Source of the DNA: Bryobacterales bacterium
Lineage (GTDB): Bacteria > Acidobacteriota > Terriglobia > Bryobacterales > Bryobacteraceae
NCBI GenBank assembly: GCA_009697455.1
Contig: SHUI01000002.1
Location: 1 to 50,902 of the forward strand
DNA length: 50,902 bases
Direction of reading: 5' to 3'
Both the position numbers and the translations under genes were made by a program. Of the stretch, positions 7,674 through 16,515 are shown piece by piece. Below the pieces are notes generated by a model that was not told the DNA's origin, made no database searches, and was given only the letters and a program-made list of their open reading frames with translations. Numbering within the stretch: position 1 is the stretch's first letter; every line of letters starts with the position of its first letter.

Positions 7674-8636
7674 GTGCCTGACTTTATGACAGTACCGGAT
7701 GGCGGAACGGCTTCGATTGCCCCCGCGCTTGTTCGGGCCGAGCAATACATCCGGCAGTCGAAAGCCGAAAACACCCGCCGTGCGTACGCATCGGACTGGA
7801 GACATTTTTCCGCGTGGTGCGCCCAAAGGAGCCGGCCACCGCTGCCGGCCGAGCCGCAGACCGTCGCTCTCTATCTTTCGGATCTGGCAGCATCGGCGCG
7901 GACGAGCACGCTTGTTCGACGGATATCCTCCATTTCGCAGGCCCATCAGATGGCCGGATACGAATCACCGACCCGTCATATGGTCGTTAGGTCTGTACTT
8001 GCGGGCATTCGGCGAAGCAACGGGTCGGCGCAGGTTGGGAAGAATCCGTTACGCGTGGAAGATCTCCGCGCGATCCTCGACCGTTTGACCTCGACCGCTC
8101 AAGGAATTCGCGACCGGGCGCTGTTGCTGGTGGGGTTCGCCGGGGGATTCCGGCGCTCGGAACTGATTGGGCTCGACACGGACGACATGAAATTTGTTTC
8201 GGCGGGTTTGATCGTAAATCTTAGGCGCTCGAAGACGGACCAGGAAGGGCAGGGAAGACGGGTCGGCATTCCGGCGGGCGCAAACCCGGAGACGTGTGCT
8301 GTGCGAGCGGCCGAAGCGTGGCTCGCTGTGATTGGGCGCGCGGCTGGACCGGTGTTTCGAAGCATTAACCGTCATGGGCATGTGGCGGAGGAGAGGCTGT
8401 CTGATCGCGCGGTCGCGCTAATTGTAAAGCGGCTGGTGTCCCATGCCGGCCTCGACGCGCGGTTTTACGCGGGCCACTCTCTGCGCGCGGGTCTCGCCAC
8501 TTCCGCGGCGGCCGCCGGAGCTTCCGAGCGATCCATTATGGCTCAGACCGGGCACCGCAGCGTTGGAACCGTGCGACGCTACATTCGGGAAGGGTCACTG
8601 TTTCTCGAAAACGCGGCGGCTAAAGCCGGGTTGTGA
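7674..8636 (+). CDS. Cre-like tyrosine recombinase
   Basis: 320 residues. The N-terminal core-binding domain (NTRRAYASDWRHFSAWC, then PAEPQTVALYLSDL) resembles P1 Cre (SWAAWC, PAEPEDVRDYL). The catalytic domain has the first arginine in GGFRRSELIGL, lysine in RRSKTDQEG, the HxxR box in GHSLRAGLAT, GHRS in place of the Cre tryptophan region, and tyrosine in VRRYIREG (Cre has MNYIRN). All catalytic residues are present, so it should be active. It has no arm-binding domain, as expected for Cre/Xer-type enzymes acting on simple inverted-repeat sites. A 12-9-12 repeat lies directly upstream. GTG 7674 or ATG 7686 may be the start. It probably resolves multimers or integrates the element that also carries ParA. 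Confidence 0.9.
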   Translation: MPDFMTVPDGGTASIAPALVRAEQYIRQSKAENTRRAYASDWRHFSAWCAQRSRPPLPAEPQTVALYLSDLAASARTSTLVRRISSISQAHQMAGYESPTRHMVVRSVLAGIRRSNGSAQVGKNPLRVEDLRAILDRLTSTAQGIRDRALLLVGFAGGFRRSELIGLDTDDMKFVSAGLIVNLRRSKTDQEGQGRRVGIPAGANPETCAVRAAEAWLAVIGRAAGPVFRSINRHGHVAEERLSDRAVALIVKRLVSHAGLDARFYAGHSLRAGLATSAAAAGASERSIMAQTGHRSVGTVRRYIREGSLFLENAAAKAGL

Positions 8637-8900
8637 TCGGCGAATTTGTATTCCTCGGCCAGAGGCAACTCGAGGAGAAGACACGAAACGGGATTTTAAG
8701 CACGCTAAGCGGCAGTGGCGAGGTTGTGAGCGCCGGTGCGGAGAGGCCGGAACGATCTGGGCCGAGGGTGGGCGATGCTTCCCAGAGGTAATCGCCGGTT
8801 AGTTTAGATTGATGTGTTCCCAGCCGAGGGGCGACAAGTGGGCCAGATCACCGGATGCCGGACGGTGGCCTTGTTGGCGCAAGTGATCGACGGCGCGCTG
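8637..8900. other. Gene-free stretch after the recombinase
   Basis: No coding frame, repeat or RNA that I can support. It leads into the Fn3-like relic. Confidence 0.4.
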
Positions 8901-9190
8901 CAGGCGCTCCTTTGGACGCCACCTGGAGTTTCACCACTTGCCCGGCTCCAGAATCTCGGATGTCTTCACCTTCAGCGTCAAAGCGACTGCGGCTGGTCAG
9001 TTGGGATACCGGCGGCCCGCCGAGAGCTGGATCGAGTACGGCACGACGTCGGACTATAGTCGGACTATAGTATGAGACAGACTTCGCTCGTCACCCAGTA
9101 GATCGGAACCTCGTTCAACCACCAGGCCCGCATCCAGGGCTCCGTCCGAACACCACTTACCGCTACCGCCACGGGGGCACTTCCAAACCC
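8900..9190 (+). pseudogene. Relic of a fibronectin type III-like domain
   Basis: Two pieces in different frames look like one Fn3 domain. The first is FTFSVKATAAGQLGY followed by WIEYGTTSDYS, ending at a stop at about 9074. The second is GLRPNTTYRYRHGGT, which matches the end of an Fn3 domain (GLxPNTxYxYR). At least one frameshift and a stop separate them. The 11-bp word TCGGACTATAG is tandemly doubled at about 9050-9070, between the pieces, and may be the disrupting event. There is no start or full domain; parent protein unknown. Confidence 0.35.
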
Positions 9191-9216
9191 CCGGTGGCAG
9201 ATCCACCGGGATCCAT

Positions 9217-9588
9217 TCAAAAACAAACACGAATCGCATTCCCATCGGGATCCTGCATCACCGCGATTCGCTCCGGGTAGTTCGCCTCACGTAGCAGCCG
9301 ACGCAGCCGAAACACGCTACGCGAATCGCCCTGCGAAACCACCGTTGCTGACCCCCGCTCCCCCGCTACGAGCCCCGCCGCAACCAGATCTTCATAAGCC
9401 GCCAATGCCGTATTGCGGGAAACCCCTAGCCAACGCGCCAGCTCGCGCGACGAAGGCAGCCGGTCCCCGCGAGCCAAACCTCCGGCGCGAATCGCAGCGG
9501 CGATCTGATTGTAAATCTGCCGCCGTAATGATGCCGCCGATGCTCTTTCCAATACGATCTCCGGAACGAAAACCGGTTTGCGATTCAT
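9217..9588 (-). CDS. GntR-family transcriptional regulator, short form
   Basis: 123 residues. A winged helix-turn-helix of the GntR type spans about residues 15-80: SLRRQIYNQIAAAIRAG, then LPSSRELARWLGVSRNTALAAYEDL and the wing AGLVAGERGSATVV. The remaining 40 residues (LRRLLREANYP, DPDGNAIRV) lack an effector or aminotransferase domain; DPDGN is also where the aminotransferase domain begins in MocR-type members, so this may be a truncated MocR or a genuinely short regulator. The ATG at 9588 is chosen because GGGAGG lies eight bases upstream. It is divergent from the VOC gene at 9657, which it may regulate. Confidence 0.82.
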   Translation of the reverse strand: MNRKPVFVPEIVLERASAASLRRQIYNQIAAAIRAGGLARGDRLPSSRELARWLGVSRNTALAAYEDLVAAGLVAGERGSATVVSQGDSRSVFRLRRLLREANYPERIAVMQDPDGNAIRVCF

Positions 9589-9656
9589 AAAGTGGTACCT
9601 CCCAGTGGCTCTTTTCATTCTGATACGATTCAGCTAAAAATAGGGAGAGGGCTAAC

Positions 9657-10058
9657 ATGATCTCAGGTGGCAACGCGACCATCTTCGTTTCGAATTTCGA
9701 CAGAGCCGTGCATTTCTATACTCAGGTTCTCGGGCTGAAGTTAACCAACCGCTTCGGTGACCGTTGGGCCACCGTCGAAGCCGGCCCAGGACTCACCATC
9801 GGCATACATCCGGTTCATCCCGCTTACCCGGCGCCGGGAACCAAGGGTGCCATCACCCTCTCCCTCGAAATCGATGAACCCATCGAAATCACCGTCGATT
9901 GCCTCAGCAGGCAGGGCGTGCAATTCTCACCAATTGTGCGCGACGCGAACGTGGGAAACTTCGCGGATTGCACAGACCCCGACGGAAACCCCATCTGCTT
10001 GTGCGAATTCACCTACGCCAACAAGGGCAAAGAGGATCTCGCGGAACTCAGCGCCTGA
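9657..10058 (+). CDS. VOC-family (glyoxalase/bleomycin-resistance fold) protein
   Basis: 133 residues with the paired beta-alpha-beta-beta-beta pattern: TIFVSNFDRAVHFYTQVLGLKL at the N-terminus, a central ITLSLEIDEP, and the closing DPDGNPICLCEF. VOC proteins use a divalent metal for isomerisation, dioxygenation or drug sequestration; the reaction here cannot be named. GGGAGAGG lies six bases before the ATG. It is divergent from the GntR-like gene with a 68-bp gap, so that region probably holds both promoters. Confidence 0.88.
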   Translation: MISGGNATIFVSNFDRAVHFYTQVLGLKLTNRFGDRWATVEAGPGLTIGIHPVHPAYPAPGTKGAITLSLEIDEPIEITVDCLSRQGVQFSPIVRDANVGNFADCTDPDGNPICLCEFTYANKGKEDLAELSA

Positions 10059-10060
10059 TC

Positions 10061-10308
10061 ATGACTGTCGAGGAGTTCCGGAAAACCGCCTTGGCTCTCC
10101 CCGACGTCGAGGAGCGCGCCCACATGGGCCATCCCGACTTCCGCGTCGCAGGCAGGATCTTTGCCACGTTGGCTATCCCAACAACAGCAGCGGCGCCTTG
10201 ATGCTCACTCCCGAGCAGCAGGCTCTGTACCTCCGCGACATGCCCGAAATGTTCTCCCCCGCCAACGGCGCCTGTGGAGAATTACCTGAAACTCGCCATT
10301 GGTATTGA
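10061..10308 (+). pseudogene. MmcQ/YjbR-family gene, frameshifted and truncated
   Basis: Begins MTVEEFRKTALALPDVEERAHMGHPDFRV-like (the YjbR N-terminus), then GRIFATL. The family continuation (YPNN, then LTPEQQALYL and EMFSPANGACGE) is in the next frame, so a one-base shift occurred near 10170. The end of the domain is missing; homology stops near 10275, where a fragment of another gene on the opposite strand begins. The start lies 2 bp after the VOC stop, so the two formed an operon. Confidence 0.75.
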
Positions 10309-10369
10309 GTCGCTCCAGGTACTCCTCAGCAATCCTCGTGGCACGTTCCAGGTCCAAAGCGGAAGGCAT
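10276..10369 (-). pseudogene. 5' fragment of an unidentified small gene
   Basis: MPSALDLERATRIAEEYLER and LNTNGEFQVIL are encoded from ATG 10369 with GGAG eight bases upstream, directly downstream of the serine recombinase gene. After about 31 codons the reading becomes the reverse of the YjbR relic, so the gene is cut at about 10276. The start has a helical RIAEEYL pattern seen in several immunity-type proteins, but I cannot assign it. Confidence 0.4.
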
Positions 10370-10383
10370 AGAAACTCCAACCC

Positions 10384-11091
10384 CTACGTGGCGCGGTCGC
10401 GCTTGACGATATCCAGGACCGTATTCTTGCTCAACCCGAGCCGATGGCTTATTTCCCGGTACGACTGGCCTTCAGCGACGAGCTTCAGCACTTTTGGGGC
10501 GTACCGGTCTGACTTGATGCGCTGACCCGGGCGTCGGCCGAACACGACCCCACGCTTGCGAGCCGCCGCGATCCCCGAACGGACCCGCTCACGCAATAGA
10601 TCCCGCTCAAACTCCGCCAGCGCTGCCATCAGTGAGGCGATTAATTTCCCCTGAGCGCTACGCATATCGAACTGCAAGCCGGTCTGGGCCACCAGGGAGA
10701 CGCCCCAGGCTTGAAGGTCCTGGAGCGTGTGGAACAGATCGAGCATTGAACGGCCCCAACGGGTAAGTTCAGTGACGAGGATTATGTCGATATTGCGGGC
10801 TTGCGCCAATGCAAGGACCTTCTTGCGTTCGGCGCGCTCGTCCTTCGCCCCGGAAGCGGTTTCCTTCCAAACTCCAACGACTTTATAGCCGGCCTTTTTG
10901 GAGAAGGCACGCAGATCCCGTTCCTGGCGAACGCAGGTTTGGTCCGCGGTCGATACCCGGCAATAGAGCGCTGCAAACTGTCCCAATTGAACCCCAGTCG
11001 AACTCTTCGCGCCAAAGGCCCCAGAAAAGGGCACTTCCGTGTGGCAAAGTGTTGGTTCATTTTGAAATTCCGAATCGTGTCTTCTCCTCAA
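10384..11091 (-). CDS. Serine recombinase (resolvase/invertase family)
   Basis: 235 residues. The catalytic N-terminal domain has ALYCRVSTADQ with the nucleophilic serine, ETASGAKDER, and LTRWGRSMLDL; the long E helix is ALAEFERDLLRERVRSGIAAARKRG. The C-terminal helix-turn-helix is SYREISHRLGLSKNTVLDIV. All family landmarks are present, so it is probably active. About 40 residues precede the domain, more than usual; the true start may be internal. It would carry out resolution or inversion between short crossover sites through a 5'-phosphoserine link. It is followed by a truncated small gene. This is the only complete serine recombinase in the window. Confidence 0.92.
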   Translation of the reverse strand: MRRRHDSEFQNEPTLCHTEVPFSGAFGAKSSTGVQLGQFAALYCRVSTADQTCVRQERDLRAFSKKAGYKVVGVWKETASGAKDERAERKKVLALAQARNIDIILVTELTRWGRSMLDLFHTLQDLQAWGVSLVAQTGLQFDMRSAQGKLIASLMAALAEFERDLLRERVRSGIAAARKRGVVFGRRPGQRIKSDRYAPKVLKLVAEGQSYREISHRLGLSKNTVLDIVKRDRAT

Positions 11092-11382
11092 GTAGGGGCG
11101 GTCTTGATGCTACTGTTTTCGGTCTGGCTAGGGCTACGAGCGTGCGCGTTGCGTGCGGCTTTCTCGAAGCATCCGACGAATCTCAGCACAACGGACTCGT
11201 ATCGACTCGCATTGCACGGACAACGCGCGTTCTTCGCCGGCGGCTCCAGACTTCCAGGAGGACTTGTCGGGCCTACTTTTGTACGCTCCGGCTTGGAACA
11301 GATGGTTATAGAGTCGTGCTCCATCTGAGAGTCGCGCCAGGAATGCCTGTAAAGGCCCATCAACGCGTCCAACGCGTCATAC
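11092..11382. other. Gene-free stretch upstream of the serine recombinase
   Basis: Both strands contain short open frames, none of which I recognise. The sequence probably holds the promoter for the recombinase (minus strand) and the interrupted upstream part of the AraC-type relic. Confidence 0.35.
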
Positions 11383-11742
11383 TTGTCGAATGCCGATCAC
11401 TTGAAAGGCGGGCGGTTCTATGGGCGAACCCTACGGATGCGCACGGTCGGGGAGCTGACACTTGCGGACGTCTCATATCCGGCCGGTGCGCGCCTGCCGC
11501 ATCACCGCCATGAACGCGCGTACTTTTGCCTGATCCTGCGGGGCGGCTATACCGAAGTCTACGGCCGCAGGAGTCGCTTTTGCTCACCGAACACCCTGGT
11601 CTTTCATCCTTCGGGCGAAATGCACGCCCAAACGTTTACTGGTGAGGATGTGGCTTCGTTCAATGTGGAAATCGGTTCGGTCCGGCTCCGCAGGCTGAGC
11701 GAAACTGGCCATCACCATGATCTGCACATCGAGCTGGTGTAG
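11383..11742 (+). pseudogene. Cupin sensing domain of an AraC-type regulator, HTH missing
   Basis: The 119-residue frame covers the cupin fold: YPAGARLPHHRHERAYFCLILRG-type metal/ligand pocket, YGRRSRFC, NTLVFHPSGEMHAQTF and FNVEIG. In AraC-family proteins of this kind the DNA-binding domain of about 100 residues follows; here the frame stops shortly after VRLRRLSE. The only starts are TTG codons (11383 or 11401), and the sequence upstream is not a promoter I can recognise. The alternative is a free-standing cupin, but the residues FHPSGEMHA are typical of the regulator. Confidence 0.6.
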
Positions 11743-11774
11743 GGAGGAAGGGAACTGAACGCGCGGCGAAAGGC

Positions 11775-11920
11775 CTAAATCGCGATCCGCTCGAGCTCAT
11801 CGAAGGAAGTCTCTTCCTGCCTGCAAGCGTTTCGAGTTCGCCGGTGTGGTCGAGCAACTTTTGATATGCGGCGGCATTGATGCTAATACGGATTGACTCA
11901 ATCTTGATCGATTCAGGCAT
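11775..11920 (-). pseudogene. Small hypothetical gene with a frameshift
   Basis: MPESIKIESIRISINAAAYQ, KLLDHTGELETLAG are read from ATG 11920; the natural ending QEETSFDELERIAI and stop TAG (11775-11777) lie in another frame, implying a shift near 11827 in the repeat GCAGGCAGG. Intact length would be about 48 residues. The function is unknown. Confidence 0.35.
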
Positions 11921-11969
11921 CGCGCCTGGCCGCTGGCTAAGATCAGCCGTGTGATCGGCTCTCCGGCTA

Positions 11970-13253
11970 CTATCTCGGAACGCCTTGCAAGTACGACAAC
12001 ACTGCCTCGGTGACATCCGCTTCCACAAGATCGCTGAACACTGACGTCGCCGGTTCATAGCCGCCTTCCGCAAACCCTGCCTTCGTGGGCAGATACCCGA
12101 TCCAGCCATTCGTATAGCCGAAATAAAACGTGTTCGCAAAGGGCGATTGGTTCCGCACGCTCATCGAAATCTCGCAGAACATCTCGACCGGCGCGCTCCA
12201 GATGGCCGTGTCGTTGATTCGCAGAAAACGAACCGGCAGCCGCACGAGCGGCACGCCCGATGCACTGGCTCCGGTATAGGCGGGCAGATCGTCCGTCCAA
12301 TCCAAGCCTTTCTTGCGCGGCGTCTCGACCCACTTCTCGCCCGCCCATAAACGCACGTCACCGGTCGCCGGCCCCAGCGCGCGGTTCGCCGCTAGTATCC
12401 TGTCGCCCAGCAGCACGTTGAATTGCGTCAGGTGGCCGCTCTTCGGGTTCGGATACACGCTGTAAATAGGCGCGAGATTCCCCGCCGCGCCGTTGATATA
12501 GAGCATCGGCGCGCCAAGGTTCTGTTCCACGTAGCCCGCGACAATGCCTTGCGCGTCTCCGCTGATCTCCATGAACTTGCCGCTCAGAACTGTACCGTGC
12601 ATTGCGTAATTCGCCATCAAAACCAGGGGAGTGCCGTCTGGCTTTTCGATGCGGATCAATCCGATCTGACGGTCCGACGGACCGTCCGGATTGAGTCCGA
12701 GCGAGATTTTTCCATCCATATCGCGGGCGCGGCGATTGATGTTCGCCATCGACGTTCCCGTCCCGATGACCAAGCGCGCGGGTTCGAGCTTTGACAGCGC
12801 GGTCTTAGCGCCCTCAACCAGGGAACTCATGATGTGCTCCGTGTATTCGGTATCCACCGGATGCGCCGATCGCCCTTTCAAAAGTACTTTGTAGACACCG
12901 GGAGGTCCGATTTCGGGAGCTGAATGCGTGTGCGTGACAGTCCACCAGAAGCGCACCGGCGGCACGCCCGTCTCCTTCTGAATGCGTGCGGCCACTTCGT
13001 CGTAAACGGTGGGAGAGAAGAGGCAGAGATCGGTCGAAACCAGAAGAAACTTCGTATCTCCGCCGGCATTGCCACCGTCCATCGCGACGATGCGGTGGAA
13101 GATCGGATCGTGCACGCCGGTCGATTGCCGGTCCCCGTATCCCAATAGCCACTTGGGCGTGGACGGCGTGATGTCGACCTTAACCACGGAGGCGCGAAAA
13201 GCGGCGCACAGAGCCTGCGCCAGGATGCAGAAAATAACTATGAATCTCGGCAT
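11970..13253 (-). CDS. Neutral/alkaline ceramidase-like secreted protein
   Basis: 427 residues with a signal peptide (FIVIFCILAQALCAAF) and the N-terminal domain of the neutral/non-lysosomal ceramidase family: VDITPSTPKWLLGYGDRQ, FLLVSTDLC, WTVTHTHSAPE with the HxH metal site, ANYAMHGTVLSG, and SGDAQGIVAGYVE. The family hydrolyses the amide bond of ceramide through a zinc site. Full ceramidases are about 650-700 residues; this protein is shorter and lacks the C-terminal immunoglobulin-like domain, as in many environmental paralogues, so the substrate may differ. It starts five bases after the PVC cytochrome gene and should be cotranscribed. Confidence 0.85.
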   Translation of the reverse strand: MPRFIVIFCILAQALCAAFRASVVKVDITPSTPKWLLGYGDRQSTGVHDPIFHRIVAMDGGNAGGDTKFLLVSTDLCLFSPTVYDEVAARIQKETGVPPVRFWWTVTHTHSAPEIGPPGVYKVLLKGRSAHPVDTEYTEHIMSSLVEGAKTALSKLEPARLVIGTGTSMANINRRARDMDGKISLGLNPDGPSDRQIGLIRIEKPDGTPLVLMANYAMHGTVLSGKFMEISGDAQGIVAGYVEQNLGAPMLYINGAAGNLAPIYSVYPNPKSGHLTQFNVLLGDRILAANRALGPATGDVRLWAGEKWVETPRKKGLDWTDDLPAYTGASASGVPLVRLPVRFLRINDTAIWSAPVEMFCEISMSVRNQSPFANTFYFGYTNGWIGYLPTKAGFAEGGYEPATSVFSDLVEADVTEAVLSYLQGVPR

Positions 13254-13258
13254 GTTCT

Positions 13259-16210
13259 TCAGTCCGGTTTTCTCAGATACGCAATGACATCAGCCATTTG
13301 CTCCGGCGTGACTTCCTTGTCCACGTCTTCCGGCATGGCCGACAGGTTCGATACGTACATCTGCTTGATCTCCGCTCGCGGAATCACGTCCTTCTTACCC
13401 TGCTCGTGGACCAACGTAATCGTTGTTGAAGTCTGCTCGCCCATCACGCCTTCGAGCATCCCGCTCGAAACCGTTTCGACGACGTAAGCCTCATACATCT
13501 GCGCAATGGACTGGCTCGGAATCAGTATGTCAGCGAGCAGCGACGCGGCCGTGCGGTTGCGCACCGTCGCCAGATCCGGGCCGACCACCGCGCCGACACC
13601 ATTCATCTGGTGGCACTTGGCGCAGATTTTCTCGAACGTTACACGTCCCTGCGATGGATTACCAGCGGACTTGTCCACAACGGCCTGGTAGCGCTTCAAA
13701 ACTTCTTCGCGGTTGCCCGCCTTCGCGGCAAGCAACACGCGGGCACGCTCCCTCAATATGGGGTCGCGGTTCATCTGCATCTGGATCCGCTGGCGCAGCG
13801 GCAAGGACCACGGTTGCACATCGCCTTTTTCGATCGCCGAAAGCAGCAACTGGAATCGCTCGGGATCGGAGATTAGCGCTCCGCCCGCTTCCGAGCGGAT
13901 CGCGGTGGTCATGGCGCGCCAACGCGCAAGAAAGAACGACGCGCCGGCCGTGCCTTTCTGTTTGCCCAGGGCACGCACGGCTGCCATCTGCACCTCTTCG
14001 GGTTCGCCCGGATCGATCAGCTTCTGATAAAAATCGTCCCCCTTACCCGATGGAGACAAGGCCAGGAGGCTAATGGCATCGGCGCGGAGGTCGGCGGCCT
14101 GCTTATGATCCGCCGCTGCCGCAGCCGATTTTTGCATCACCGCATCAATGCCGGGAGGGAGCCCGGCGATCTCAAGCAATTTGAGCGAAGCTCGCCGGAC
14201 GCCGGGCGCGTCGTCCAAATAGAGCTTCAGCAGTACGGGTGACGGCGCGAGTGAGGCCCGGCGGAAACGTAGTCCGGCGGAGAGGCCTTCGAGCTCGGCG
14301 GCTCTCCACCACTCGGATTCCTTCCCCGGAGTTGCGGCCATGCCGAGTGCCTTGGTCAGTTCCGTCGCCTTGCCGCGAGCGCCGATGATGGATCCCAATT
14401 GCTGAATGTAACTGGCGCGGCCGGGCGTGTTCGCGCCGCGGGAGGCGATCGCCGCTTCGAGCGCCGGCAGCGCTTGCTCGGACGACGCGCTGAGAGCCGC
14501 CATTTGCACCCAGCGATCTTCCACGTCGCGGTCGAGCAATTTCTTCCGCGTGGCGGCCGCCTGGGACGTACGCACCGAGCCGAGCGTCGCGAGCAACTGA
14601 AAGCGCACCCGTGCATCGGGGTCGTTTTCCATCTTGAGCAGGGCGGCTGCCAGTTTCGGGAGCCGCGCTTCGGCTAGGATGATCGCGTTCTCCCGCACGC
14701 CGGCTTCGGAATCGCCGAGCGCTCTTTCGATTGTGGCTTCGTCGAGTTTGCCGAGTCCATCGAGCGTCCAGAGCGCGTGCAACCGGCCGAGCGGAGACTT
14801 ACCCGACTCCGCCATCTGCTTCAGAGGAGCGGCGGCCTGTTCGCTCTTGCGGTCCACAAGCAATCGCTGTGCCGTGCGCCGCCACCAGATGCCGGGCTTT
14901 TCCAGGTAGCTGACCAGTTCCAGGTCGGAGGACTGGCTGAGGCGAAGGTGGGGAATGGGAGATGTCTTAAGGTCGGCGGGTGTCACGCGATAGATGCGCC
15001 CGCGGTCTTTGCCGTCGTAGATGTCCTTGGATTCGTAAACGTCGCGGGAAGTCCATTCAGGATGTTCGATCACTTTGCGGTAATAGTCGAGGACGTAGAG
15101 TGCGCCGTCCGGACCCACATAGAAATTCACCGGGCGGAACCAGTTGTCGGTGGAAGCGAGGAACTCGACGTTCGGCCGGTCGCGCCTGGCCTGGAACGTA
15201 GCCCCGGCAGGCGTCCAAAGGTCGCGGTGAACAAGGCTGTGCACCGGCTCGGCGGCGAAAGTTCCGCCCTGAAACCAGGTGATGCCGCAGGCGGATGTGA
15301 AGGTGCCGGTGCCGCTCAGAAGCTCGAATCGGGGATTCTTCGTAATGAAGAAGACCTGCGCGGCAGCGCCGTGATCGGAAACGTCCTGCATGGTCGACCC
15401 GGTAGCAAGGTCCGGATTACGCACCAGATAGCGGGCCGCGAGCACCTCCGCGCGCGCGTGATTCGAGTTATTCAGAGTGAGCAGATGGCCGTAGTCGTCG
15501 AAGGCGAGGCCGAACTGTGAGGTGCTCGACGTGGTCTCGAGCTGAAAGCTGTCGGGGCGGAAGCGCACGTTGCGGCGTTCGTTCTTTACGGCCGGTGTCT
15601 GAGGGTGGCCGGCGAACTGAATGTCGGATCCCTTGTCGCCGAACTTCTCGGCGAACACCACGGCGTTGGCGAATCCTTCGTGGGCAAGATAGATCCAGTT
15701 GTCGAGGCCATAGGTAGGGGAGTTGACGGTGTGCTGCGGATTGGTGAAGGCGAAGCCGGTGAGCACGGCGCGCTTTACGTCGGCTTTACCGTCGCCATCG
15801 GTATCTTCGAGGTACCAGACGTTCGGAGCGTCGGTGACGAGGATGCCCTTTTTCCAGCGCATCACGCCGGTAGGCAGGATCAGTTCGTCTGCGAACAGCG
15901 TGGATTTGTCCGGTTTACCGTCGCCGTCGGTATCGGTGAGCAGCCAGACTTTGCCCGCACCGGGTTGGGTATCGAGCGGATAGCCGGAATTTTGGACCAC
16001 GTAGATGCGCCCGTCTTCGTCGATGTCCATGGCGACGGGGTCGGCGAACAGAGGTTCGCTCGCAAAGAGTTCGACGCGCCAGGCGGGATCGATTTGCAAC
16101 GTTTTGAGGGCGTCTTGTGGTGAGAGCGGCGGTTGTTTGCGGCCGCATCCGGAGAGGGCAATGAGGGCGAGGATCAACGGCAGGATTGGCACTGTTCTCG
16201 ACACGAGCAC
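13259..16210 (-). CDS. PVC-type lipoprotein: beta-propeller, HEAT repeats and cytochrome c
   Basis: 983 residues. The lipobox LSGC follows a hydrophobic signal. Residues of about 40-400 form the sorbosone-dehydrogenase-like propeller (FADPVAMDIDEDGRIYVVQN, LLTDTDGDGKPDKSTLFAD); about 430-830 is helical HEAT-like repeat sequence; the C-terminus has a single haem c site CAKCH near residue 865 and a cytochrome domain ending PEQMADVIAYLRK. This is the architecture of membrane-bound PVC-type dehydrogenase/cytochrome proteins of Planctomycetes, Verrucomicrobia and Acidobacteria, probably oxidising a sugar or other alcohol with electron transfer via haem. Upstream is non-coding (16211-16410); downstream it is coupled to the ceramidase-like gene. 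Confidence 0.9.
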   Translation of the reverse strand: MLVSRTVPILPLILALIALSGCGRKQPPLSPQDALKTLQIDPAWRVELFASEPLFADPVAMDIDEDGRIYVVQNSGYPLDTQPGAGKVWLLTDTDGDGKPDKSTLFADELILPTGVMRWKKGILVTDAPNVWYLEDTDGDGKADVKRAVLTGFAFTNPQHTVNSPTYGLDNWIYLAHEGFANAVVFAEKFGDKGSDIQFAGHPQTPAVKNERRNVRFRPDSFQLETTSSTSQFGLAFDDYGHLLTLNNSNHARAEVLAARYLVRNPDLATGSTMQDVSDHGAAAQVFFITKNPRFELLSGTGTFTSACGITWFQGGTFAAEPVHSLVHRDLWTPAGATFQARRDRPNVEFLASTDNWFRPVNFYVGPDGALYVLDYYRKVIEHPEWTSRDVYESKDIYDGKDRGRIYRVTPADLKTSPIPHLRLSQSSDLELVSYLEKPGIWWRRTAQRLLVDRKSEQAAAPLKQMAESGKSPLGRLHALWTLDGLGKLDEATIERALGDSEAGVRENAIILAEARLPKLAAALLKMENDPDARVRFQLLATLGSVRTSQAAATRKKLLDRDVEDRWVQMAALSASSEQALPALEAAIASRGANTPGRASYIQQLGSIIGARGKATELTKALGMAATPGKESEWWRAAELEGLSAGLRFRRASLAPSPVLLKLYLDDAPGVRRASLKLLEIAGLPPGIDAVMQKSAAAAADHKQAADLRADAISLLALSPSGKGDDFYQKLIDPGEPEEVQMAAVRALGKQKGTAGASFFLARWRAMTTAIRSEAGGALISDPERFQLLLSAIEKGDVQPWSLPLRQRIQMQMNRDPILRERARVLLAAKAGNREEVLKRYQAVVDKSAGNPSQGRVTFEKICAKCHQMNGVGAVVGPDLATVRNRTAASLLADILIPSQSIAQMYEAYVVETVSSGMLEGVMGEQTSTTITLVHEQGKKDVIPRAEIKQMYVSNLSAMPEDVDKEVTPEQMADVIAYLRKPD

Positions 16211-16410
16211 GAATTCAAAGCTATCACAGCGTGCAGGCTGAACACCAAAATGACGTATCGATGTTCAGTGGTGTGCCGCAAACGCAGCTTTACGGCAAGT
16301 TGCTGTAAGATTACTGCGGGATCTACTTTTGCGGGAGCCTGCGGTTGGAGATTGCGGACGTTACACCGCGGACGGCCCGCGCTTTCAGGACGACTACTCA
16401 GATAATTTAA

Positions 16411-16515
16411 TTAGGCGTGTCGGCGCCGGAAGGTCAGAAGTGCAGCCAAACCCGAACTCCAGAGCAGGAAGGCGGAGGGCTCTGGGGTAATTTCTGGGGT
16501 AATTGTGCGCGCCAT
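16411..16515 (-). pseudogene. Orphan PEP-CTERM sorting signal (C-terminal remnant)
   Basis: On the minus strand, in a frame different from the kinase fragment, the last 34 codons read [29 protein letters not shown], then TAA. This is a full PEP-CTERM tripartite tail: PEP motif, hydrophobic helix, basic terminus. Nothing of the secreted protein that should precede it remains; a stop codon lies just before the ATG at 16513-16515. It is joined to the broken kinase fragment. Confidence 0.75.

Noticed and set aside
9217-9588. The DPDGN ending of the GntR protein as a fusion with the adjacent VOC gene
   Set aside because: DPDGN also occurs naturally at this place in MocR-type GntR proteins, and the two genes are divergent, so no fusion need be assumed.
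11107-11328. A 74-codon plus-strand frame upstream of the AraC-type relic
   Set aside because: No ribosome-binding site or family pattern; it is equally open on the other strand.
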